Source: CBFHSF01 sp965661055
Lineage (GTDB): Bacteria > Bacteroidota > Bacteroidia > Flavobacteriales > Schleiferiaceae
Assembly (NCBI GenBank): GCA_965661055.1
Contig: CBFICS010000022.1
Coordinates: 1 to 20,218 of the forward strand
DNA: 20,218 nucleotides
Direction: 5' to 3'
This document shows positions 14,425 to 20,218 of this stretch, one piece after another. A program made the translations under genes and the position numbers. The notes under the pieces were generated by a model, which was not told the DNA's origin, made no database searches, and worked only from the letters and a program-made list of their open reading frames with translations. Positions within the stretch are counted from its first letter, which is position 1. Every line of letters begins with the position of its first letter.

Positions 14425-16032
14425 CTAGCCTTTTCTTTGTTCTTCAACCTTTGGATCAGTAATGTAAGAATCGTAATCCATTAACTTATCTAAGGTTTTA
14501 TGAGGGAATATTTCAATAATTCTATTCGCTACGGTTTGGTTAATCGTGTGGTCATGAGAAGAAAACATCAAGGTACCTTTAAAGTCTTTCATGGCATTGT
14601 TTAATGCTTGAATGCTCTCTAAGTCTAAGTGGTTAGTGGGCTCATCCATCATGATAAGGTTACCTTGAGTTAGCATAACTCGTGATAACATACAACGAAC
14701 TTTCTCACCTCCAGAAAGTACTCTAGCACTTTTAAAAACCTCTTCACCACTAAATAACATTTTGCCTAAAAATCCGCGGATGTACACTTCATCTTTATCG
14801 GTACTGTACTCTCTTAACCAATCAACAAGGTTGTCATCAGTATCAAAGAACTCAGCGTTTTCATTAGGAAGGTATGAATGGGTAATGGTTTGCCCGTAAG
14901 CAAAGGTCCCCGAAGTAGCTTTTTTTCTGCCCTGTAGAATTTCAAATAGCGCAGTAATCGAACGGTGTTCATCACTTAAAAAAGCCACCTTATCACCACG
15001 ATTTAACTTAAAGCTTAAATCTTTGAATAAAAGCTCGCCGTTTTCATCGTGTGCCGTTAGGTTCTCTACCTCTAAAATCTGATCTCCTGCATCTCTTATT
15101 TGTTCAAAAATGATGGCCGGATACATTCTAGAAGACGCTTGAATCTCGTCGATGTTAATCTTTTCAAGCATTTTTTTACGAGACGTTGCCTGCTTACTTT
15201 TAGAAGCGTTTGCCGAGAATCGCTGAATGAACTCTTGAAGTTCTTTTCGCTTGTCTTCTGCTTTTTTATTGGCTGCAGAGCGCTGACGCAGAGCCAATTG
15301 AGAACTTTCATACCAGAAGGTATAGTTACCTGTAAATTGCTTAATTCTCTTAAAATCAATATCCGCAATGTGGGTACATACCGTATCTAAAAAGTGTCTA
15401 TCGTGAGAAACAACAATTACCGTATTCTTGAAGTTGAGAAGAAAATCTTCTAACCACGAGATGGTTTTAAGGTCAAGGTCGTTGGTAGGCTCATCGAGAA
15501 TTAATAAATCAGGATTTCCGAAAAGGGCTTGGGCTAATAATACACGGACCTTTAATGCACCTTCCATGTCTTTCATTAAGGTGTAGTGTTGGTCAGGACC
15601 AATTCCCAAACCAGAAAGTAGGGTGGAGGCATCATTTTCAGCGTTCCATCCGTCCATTTCCTCAAACTTTAACTCAAGGTCTGCCGCTTTGTTTCCGTCC
15701 GCTTCACTAAAGTCTGGCTTCATATAAAGCGCATCCTTTTCTTGCATTAGGTCCCACAGCGGTTTGTTACCTTGAATAACCGTATTCAGAACGGTTTCTT
15801 CATCAAAGGCAAAGTGATCTTGGCTTAAAACGCTCATTCGCTTTCCAGGCTCAAGACTTATATGTCCGCTATTCGGGCTTACTTCACCACTTAATATTTT
15901 TAAGAAAGTAGACTTACCCGCCCCATTGGCACCAATAAGACCATAACATCTCTCTCCGTGAAATTTAATATTTACCTCTTCAAATAAGACACGTTTGCCA
16001 AACTGAAGCGTTACGTTAGAAGCCGTTAACAT
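14425..16032 (-). CDS. ABC-F family ATPase, YbiT-like, with asymmetric ATP sites
   Basis: A 535-residue soluble protein with two ABC ATPase domains, no membrane helices and a charged linker (about 245-300), as in the ABC-F proteins that act at the ribosome. Domain 1 has a complete Walker A (GANGAGKST, 34-42) and Walker B (LLILDE, 176-181), but its signature reads MEGALKVR (156-163) rather than LSGGxKxR. Domain 2 has a canonical signature (LSGGEK, 439-444) and Walker B (LIMMDE, 459-464), but its Walker A place reads FLSDEHRSIT (351-360), without the glycines or lysine. SHD switch histidines follow both. The layout is closest to YbiT. Translation-factor-like roles are known for relatives, and antibiotic protection is possible but not indicated. 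It ends with TAG. Confidence 0.9.
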   Translation of the reverse strand: MLTASNVTLQFGKRVLFEEVNIKFHGERCYGLIGANGAGKSTFLKILSGEVSPNSGHISLEPGKRMSVLSQDHFAFDEETVLNTVIQGNKPLWDLMQEKDALYMKPDFSEADGNKAADLELKFEEMDGWNAENDASTLLSGLGIGPDQHYTLMKDMEGALKVRVLLAQALFGNPDLLILDEPTNDLDLKTISWLEDFLLNFKNTVIVVSHDRHFLDTVCTHIADIDFKRIKQFTGNYTFWYESSQLALRQRSAANKKAEDKRKELQEFIQRFSANASKSKQATSRKKMLEKINIDEIQASSRMYPAIIFEQIRDAGDQILEVENLTAHDENGELLFKDLSFKLNRGDKVAFLSDEHRSITALFEILQGRKKATSGTFAYGQTITHSYLPNENAEFFDTDDNLVDWLREYSTDKDEVYIRGFLGKMLFSGEEVFKSARVLSGGEKVRCMLSRVMLTQGNLIMMDEPTNHLDLESIQALNNAMKDFKGTLMFSSHDHTINQTVANRIIEIFPHKTLDKLMDYDSYITDPKVEEQRKG

Positions 16033-16059
16033 AATTTATCCCTTTACTTTTTGAGGGTG

Positions 16060-16067
16060 CAAAAGTA
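16060..16067 (-). promoter_or_regulatory. -7 box of the ABC-F gene
   Basis: The minus strand reads TACTTTTG, an exact match to TAnnTTTG, 27 bases before the ATG. A TTTG lies upstream (16092-16095), but with a 24-base spacer it is farther than the usual 19-21, so the -33 element is uncertain. Confidence 0.55.
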
Positions 16068-16289
16068 ATCTAAAATTTGCGGCTATCCTATCAAATCGAG
16101 GCTAATCAATTCTAAGTGCATCTGGAATCATGGAAGTCAAAAATAACCTCTTAAATTATTGATTTACAGAAGTGCGGATAGCCTAGGTTATTTAATTTTA
16201 CCCGCTATATTTGAGAAGCTAATCAACAATCTTATGGCTTTGTTTTCAAATCAATCAGCCTTTAAACAATTCAAAAAACGATATCCTTC
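16068..16289. other. Non-coding stretch with two crossed inverted repeats
   Basis: No supported gene. The stretch contains GGCTATCC (16081-16088) with its reverse complement GGATAGCC (16176-16183), and AAATAACCT (16141-16149) with AGGTTATTT (16185-16193). The pairs cross and do not nest, so both cannot form as simple hairpins at once. They may be chance or the remains of an element. The beginning overlaps the ABC-F promoter region. Confidence 0.4.
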
Positions 16290-16604
16290 TTATGTGAAAT
16301 CTCTTGTCTTAGATGGACTTCGCAAGAAAGAATACGGTTGGTTGAATGTATGCCAAAAGACAACTTCTGGAATGGTTATTTGGTCTATTACAGATTGAGT
16401 AGACTCACCCGCAGAAGGAAGCCATACCACAGCCTCTTTTATCTTCCCGGAAGGGACAGGTTTCATATAATATAGCTCTGTGCTATTGCTGTCATTTACC
16501 TAAAGGTATGCAGGGTCTTCAAAGGGGATTGCCACCTTTTCAAAAGATTGAGCAGGTAGCGTTAGATAAAATAAGACCGCCACCAAGGCAAAAGAAAACT
16601 TCAT
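16290..16604 (-). pseudogene. Decayed gene for a secreted protein, possibly an alpha/beta hydrolase-like N-terminus
   Basis: An ATG at 16604 opens a protein-like frame with a clean signal peptide (MKFSFALVAVLFYLTLPAQS) and continues FEKVAIPFEDPAYL. An in-frame TAG (16500-16502) follows at codon 35. The same frame then runs on for 69 codons (VNDSNSTELYYMKPVPSGK, EAVVWLPSAGESTQSV, IDQITIPE) to a TAA at 16290. The text on both sides of the TAG reads as one protein, and TAG is used as a true stop by the neighbouring ABC-F gene, so a nonsense mutation is the simplest explanation. After about residue 85 the sequence loses protein character, so the 3' end is also missing or scrambled. The LPSAGES segment resembles the first strand of secreted alpha/beta hydrolase-like proteins, but that is a weak family call. 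Confidence 0.6.
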
Positions 16605-16739
16605 GATAATACGAGAATTGATTTCTTGACAAGGTAATAGATGCGCCAAAAAATTAAGTAGAAACCCCTGTTAATGTATTCCTAAAAACCTAAATAAAAG
16701 CTCTTTGTGGATTTGAATTCAGGAAAAGGCCTTGATTTA

Positions 16740-17402
16740 TTAAAGCCCTAAGCAATTTTCTGATCGGTAAAACACCGTGGTCTCATCGAGAAGAAGTCCG
16801 CCGGGTTTAAGTCCACTAAACGAAAGTTTTTTAAACCCGTTATTGCGGTAAAAGTCAATTGCTTCGCAATATTTTTCACGGAATGAATCGTCGAGAATCA
16901 CCACTCCACTAGGGGTAAGGTGTTTGATGGCTTCTAGGGCGCATTGTACTCTTTCTCTACCATCAACAATGACGATGTCATATTTTTTGTCCGGTTGATG
17001 TGTTTTTATTTTTTCTATATACTCCTTAGAAACCTCCTGATAAAGTACTTCAGAGTTTTTAAACGGAGCCAGCTTTTCGGTTACCAGATTGTACCATTCA
17101 CGGTCAAACTCCACGGAAGTGATAGAATGTACCCTTTTTGCAAAAAAACGTGTTGAAGAACCAGAGCCATATTCAAAAACCTCCAGTTTGTCAGTCAAGC
17201 GTTCTTTGAGAAAATCAATAAAAGGGTAGGGCATCCACGGCAAATCTTCTTGGGTAGTATCGGTTAGGCTTCCCGAAATTTTTGATTGAATAAATCCTGT
17301 TTTTACTAAATAAGACTCTGGATAGTTAGCCAATTTTATTCCCCAATAAATTTTTTTTAGTGAGGTTGGGGTGATTGATTTTAGAAGGTTTTTAATTCCC
17401 AT
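16740..17402 (-). CDS. Class I SAM-methyltransferase-like protein
   Basis: A 220-residue protein with a Rossmann-type methyltransferase core. Motif I is VFEYGSGSSTRFFA (75-88), followed by SVEFDREWY, where the acidic Asp100 is placed to bind the ribose of S-adenosylmethionine. Later come KYDIVIVDGRERVQCA (140-155) and SGVVILDDSFR (165-175), as in the FkbM-adjacent and glycan-associated methyltransferase-like proteins. The first 60 residues are helical and not recognised. No substrate can be assigned; relatives often lie in polysaccharide clusters, but none is seen here. It stands alone on the minus strand, with 246 bases of AT-rich sequence upstream that hold nothing I can identify. Confidence 0.75.
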   Translation of the reverse strand: MGIKNLLKSITPTSLKKIYWGIKLANYPESYLVKTGFIQSKISGSLTDTTQEDLPWMPYPFIDFLKERLTDKLEVFEYGSGSSTRFFAKRVHSITSVEFDREWYNLVTEKLAPFKNSEVLYQEVSKEYIEKIKTHQPDKKYDIVIVDGRERVQCALEAIKHLTPSGVVILDDSFREKYCEAIDFYRNNGFKKLSFSGLKPGGLLLDETTVFYRSENCLGL

Positions 17403-17648
17403 GAGAAGAGGTCAGTAAATAAAAAATTGATTGTCAATTAAAATATACAATAGGTTAGAGGAAAACCCCTTCGCCAAATTAACAATATTAAAATGACTTA
17501 AGGTTTAATTTATACTCATTAGCATAAAAAAATACCTAAAACCATATTGGAATTTTGATACTATTGCATTTCTAAAGATTTCTAATTTTAATAAAATAGC
17601 GGAGAGGTCATGAATAACAGCCCAAGTTTTTCTCAAAAATTTTGTGGA

Positions 17649-18794
17649 TTATTTTGATAGGGTAAAATAAAAGGTAGATCCTTTGCCTTCTACTGAATCC
17701 AGCCATATTTCACCATTGTGCAATTCTACCACTTTTTTGCAATAGGCTAGACCTATTCCGGTTCCGGAGTATTTGTCACGTGAGTGCAGCCTTTGAAAAA
17801 CCTCGAATATTTTTTCAAATTGGTCTTCGGGAATTCCGATTCCATTATCGGTAACCGAAAACTTAAATTGGTCGCTTTCTTCTTCGAAGTCTATAGTAAT
17901 AATCGGCAGCGTTTTTTCATCAATATATTTAATTCCATTAATAATTAAATTTTGAAAGAGTATTTTTAAATCAGTTTCGAATGCCGTTATTTTTAATGGT
18001 TTTCCAATATAGTTTATGGTTGCTTGACTTTTTTCAATAATATCCGATAAATCGGTTTTTAGGTTTTCGATCAATTGGACGACATCCACTTGAGTTTTTT
18101 CTTTATCACTTCCAATTCTTGAGTATTCTAGCAATGAAATGATAAACTCCTTCATTCTATTGGCTGAAGTTTTTATTACCTCAATACTTTTTTGTCCTAC
18201 CTCACCTAATTTATCTTGTTCGATTTCTAATAAATTCGAGAAAGAAATAATAGTGTTTAAGGGTTCTTGTAAATCGTGTGATGTAATATAACTGAACTGT
18301 TCAAGCTCTGCATTCTTATTGGAAAGCATTTTATTTAAGCTTGAGAGTTTTTGACTAATTTCTTTTTCTATTCTATAATTAATGGCAGAAGTAATATTAT
18401 TATGAGCACCTAGCATTCTTATGGGTTTCCCCTTTTTGTCCCTTATTACCAGGCCACGACAACGAATATAAACGGTGGAACCATTTTTATGTTTATATCG
18501 TATTATTTGGTCATACGGAGGTTGTGTTACGTCCGAAAGAATACTATTGATCTTTTCGACGGCTAACTTGAAATCCTCTTGGTTAATAATACCTTGCCAA
18601 GCAGAGGCTTTGTGCGGCATTTCATCGGGGTTGTAGCCTAATTCTGTCCAAAATTTTTCACTCATCCATTCGTTATCCGGATTTTCTAAATCCCAATACC
18701 AAATACCATCCAGTGATCCCTTTTGAATAAAATCAAATATTTCACCATCTTTTTTTACTAAATCATAAATTTCTTGTTTTAAGTAATGCTCCAT
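17649..18794 (-). CDS. Soluble PAS-domain sensor histidine kinase
   Basis: A 381-residue cytoplasmic histidine kinase. A PAS_3-type domain spans about 26-136 (DGIWYWDLENPDNEW through IRMLGAHNNIT). A short coiled segment leads to the HisKA domain with the phospho-accepting His173 in TSHDLQEPLNTI. The HATPase domain carries the N box (QNLIINGIKY, 281-290), G1 (DNGIGI, 316-321), the F box (IFEVFQRLHS) and G2 (GTGIGLA, 344-350), so it should be active. There is no signal peptide, membrane helix or attached receiver, and no response regulator gene in the window. It begins 61 bases after the SDR/DUF2867 gene on the same strand and may share its transcript. The PAS ligand is unknown; the key cysteine of LOV-type flavin domains is not seen. 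Confidence 0.92.
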   Translation of the reverse strand: MEHYLKQEIYDLVKKDGEIFDFIQKGSLDGIWYWDLENPDNEWMSEKFWTELGYNPDEMPHKASAWQGIINQEDFKLAVEKINSILSDVTQPPYDQIIRYKHKNGSTVYIRCRGLVIRDKKGKPIRMLGAHNNITSAINYRIEKEISQKLSSLNKMLSNKNAELEQFSYITSHDLQEPLNTIISFSNLLEIEQDKLGEVGQKSIEVIKTSANRMKEFIISLLEYSRIGSDKEKTQVDVVQLIENLKTDLSDIIEKSQATINYIGKPLKITAFETDLKILFQNLIINGIKYIDEKTLPIITIDFEEESDQFKFSVTDNGIGIPEDQFEKIFEVFQRLHSRDKYSGTGIGLAYCKKVVELHNGEIWLDSVEGKGSTFYFTLSK

Positions 18795-18855
18795 TTATTT
18801 ATGTTTTTCATTTTCAATTGTTATCAACTTTTTACCTAAATCTTTTATTGAGATT

Positions 18856-20218
18856 TTATTTTGTAATATTTCTAATCATTCCCCTAAAAATAAAGCCATG
18901 AAACGGTAATACTGCGTACCAATAGAGTCTTCCTAATAACCCCAAAGGTCTAAAAGTGGCAATTTGTTCAAGTTGATCATCTGATACCTTAAACTCTAGC
19001 CATGCTTCTCCAGGTAATTTCATTTCCGCAAATAAAAGTAAACGTCCTTCCGATTTATCTGCGAACAAAACTCGCCAAAAATCTACCGCATCCCCTGGCT
19101 TAATATTATTAATATTGGTTCTTCCTCTTCTCAATCCCACTCCTCCAAACAACTTGTCAATAAATCCTCTCAACTTCCATAACCAATTCCCATAATACCA
19201 ACCTGTTTCTCCACCAATACTCCAAATCTTCTTTAAACATAATTCTTTGTCTTCAAATCTTCTTTTCCGCTTATCAGTAAAACAGCCATAAGTAGGAACT
19301 TTAATGAAATTTGAAACATTGAAATTGACTCCGCTGCTGACGTATGAATCTTTCCAGCTTGAAATAATTTCATTATTTTCTATTCTTGCAAAGGCCTTTT
19401 TCAAAGCTTGCGAATAACCCATAGGTTTAATTCCCAAAATTGAGTTTAGGTTATTGTCCCGGCAAACGACTTCAATCTTCATACTATCAACCAGTGAAAC
19501 TGCAAGTTTGTAAGAGGTAGAGGTTACGAAAAACAACCAATACGATGATAGTTTTGGAGTCATTACAGGGGCAATAATAATCGTACGTTTTAGATTTCTA
19601 TATTTGGCGAAACCTAGCAACATTTCTTTATAGGTAAGTACATCAGGACCCCCGATGTCAAAACTTTGATTATAAGTTTTCTCGTGAAATAATGAATGGG
19701 TCAAGAAAAAGATAACATCAGATATTCCTATGGGTTGACATTTTGTTTTCACCCATTTTGGGGTAATCATAAAAGGTAGCTTTTCTGCCAAATCTCTTAT
19801 GATTTCAAAAGAGGCGCTACCTGAACCAATAATGATTCCAGCTCTTAGGGTTGTAAAGTTAAAGTTTCCTTTTGCTAATACAGATTCAACATTTTTTCTT
19901 GAACTCAAGTGCTCAGAAAGTTCAGGTTGGTTTACAATTCCACTAAGGTATATTACATGCTTAATATTTGAACCTTCAAGGGATTTTTTAAAATTGACTG
20001 CAGAGAGATGTTCTAGAGATTTGTAGTCTGTTGAGGATGACATGGAATGAATCAAGTAATACGCTCCATCAATATCTTTTGGGACTCGATTAAGCGTTTT
20101 TTCATCAAGAAAATCAACTTCAATTACAGAGACCTTTTTTTTTATTGATTCTGGGGGGTTAAACCTTGCAGAATCGCGAACGCAGCAAATTACATCATGG
20201 CCTGCTTCAACTAAGACA
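18856..20218 (-). CDS. SDR-family NAD(P)-binding protein with C-terminal DUF2867, partial at the right edge
   Basis: The frame stays open from the stop at 18856 to the window's edge. Upstream of the ATG at 20055 it continues VLVEAGHDVICCVRDSARF, ..., EVDFLDEKTLNRVPKDID, GAYYLIHSMSSS. This is the normal start of an atypical SDR (NmrA/NAD-dependent-epimerase-like) protein, so the ATG at 20055 is internal and about 10-20 N-terminal residues with the GxxGxxG loop lie outside. The middle carries IKHVIYLSGI, LRAGIIIGSGSASFE and the FDIGGPDVLTYKEML block. From about residue 260 of the visible ATG-frame there is a DUF2867 domain (SIGGETGWYYGNWLWKLRG, then RPLGLLGRLYWYAVLPFHGFIFRGM). Function is not established for these fusions. 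The histidine kinase follows after 61 bases. Confidence 0.88.
   Translation of the reverse strand, partial: VLVEAGHDVICCVRDSARFNPPESIKKKVSVIEVDFLDEKTLNRVPKDIDGAYYLIHSMSSSTDYKSLEHLSAVNFKKSLEGSNIKHVIYLSGIVNQPELSEHLSSRKNVESVLAKGNFNFTTLRAGIIIGSGSASFEIIRDLAEKLPFMITPKWVKTKCQPIGISDVIFFLTHSLFHEKTYNQSFDIGGPDVLTYKEMLLGFAKYRNLKRTIIIAPVMTPKLSSYWLFFVTSTSYKLAVSLVDSMKIEVVCRDNNLNSILGIKPMGYSQALKKAFARIENNEIISSWKDSYVSSGVNFNVSNFIKVPTYGCFTDKRKRRFEDKELCLKKIWSIGGETGWYYGNWLWKLRGFIDKLFGGVGLRRGRTNINNIKPGDAVDFWRVLFADKSEGRLLLFAEMKLPGEAWLEFKVSDDQLEQIATFRPLGLLGRLYWYAVLPFHGFIFRGMIRNITK

Noticed and set aside
16159..16398. 79-codon plus-strand frame
   Set aside because: It lies opposite the decayed secreted-protein gene and matches no family with confidence. 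One stretch (YPSYVKSLVLDG) looks protein-like, resembling a strand of alpha/beta hydrolases, but the rest does not, so it is not called.
18795..18855. Short frame ending ISIKDLGKKLITIENEKHK before the kinase
   Set aside because: It has no start codon and is only about 26 codons long. It could be a frameshifted tail of the SDR gene, but that gene already ends where the DUF2867 domain normally does.
20053..20055. ATG as the true start of the SDR/DUF2867 gene
   Set aside because: The same frame continues upstream to the window edge with typical SDR sequence, so this ATG is internal.
1..20218. CRISPR arrays, tRNA or rRNA genes, insertion sequences, phage genes
   Set aside because: None seen: no regularly spaced repeats, no tRNA-like cloverleaf with a TTC loop noticed, and no transposase, integrase or phage protein among the frames.

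Overview
The window looks like a chromosomal contig from a member of the Bacteroidota, probably a flavobacterium-like marine or freshwater organism. Supporting signs are AT-rich non-coding DNA, promoter-like -7 boxes of the TAnnTTTG type, a general lack of Shine-Dalgarno sequences, and several protein types common in that phylum: a Reg_prop beta-propeller lipoprotein, a signal-peptide plus winged-helix membrane regulator, a YbiT-like ABC-F protein and a DUF2867 SDR. This is inferred from gene content and signals, not from a marker-gene search. A run of ten Ns at 7622-7631 shows that this is a draft assembly.

Layout. (1) 83-3048, plus strand: a tight unit of GNAT acetyltransferase, sodium:solute symporter and alanine/ornithine-racemase-like PLP enzyme, which suggests uptake and processing of an amino-acid-like substrate. 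It ends at a strong palindrome (3072-3094). (2) 3106-5395, minus strand: rimO and ftsY. (3) 5554-8247, minus strand: META-domain lipoprotein, 5-formyltetrahydrofolate cyclo-ligase (interrupted by the N gap), GT2 glycosyltransferase, crcB and a secreted PEBP-family protein, closed by a clear intrinsic terminator at 5491-5524. (4) 8414-10500: a divergent pair made of a seven-bladed propeller lipoprotein and a membrane-anchored winged-helix regulator. They share an intergenic region with three TGTAAA direct repeats and a -7 box abutting the regulator's start codon. (5) 10525-14423, plus strand: aroA, then serine hydrolase, MDR oxidoreductase and DUF1801 protein. (6) 14425-16032, minus strand: an ABC-F ATPase with one canonical and one degenerate predicted ATP site. 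(7) 16033-16739: no intact gene, but the decayed 5' part of a secreted protein gene with an in-frame TAG. (8) 16740-20218, minus strand: a methyltransferase-like protein, a soluble PAS histidine kinase, and an SDR/DUF2867 gene that runs off the right edge.

Most of the window is housekeeping (translation modification, protein targeting, folate, aromatic amino acids, fluoride resistance). The best candidate for an undescribed system is the divergent propeller/membrane-regulator pair. It resembles a hybrid two-component sensor split into a periplasmic sensor lipoprotein and a membrane-bound transcription factor, with a plausible operator between the genes. Second is the internally asymmetric ABC-F protein, in which both halves of the same predicted ATP site have degenerated.
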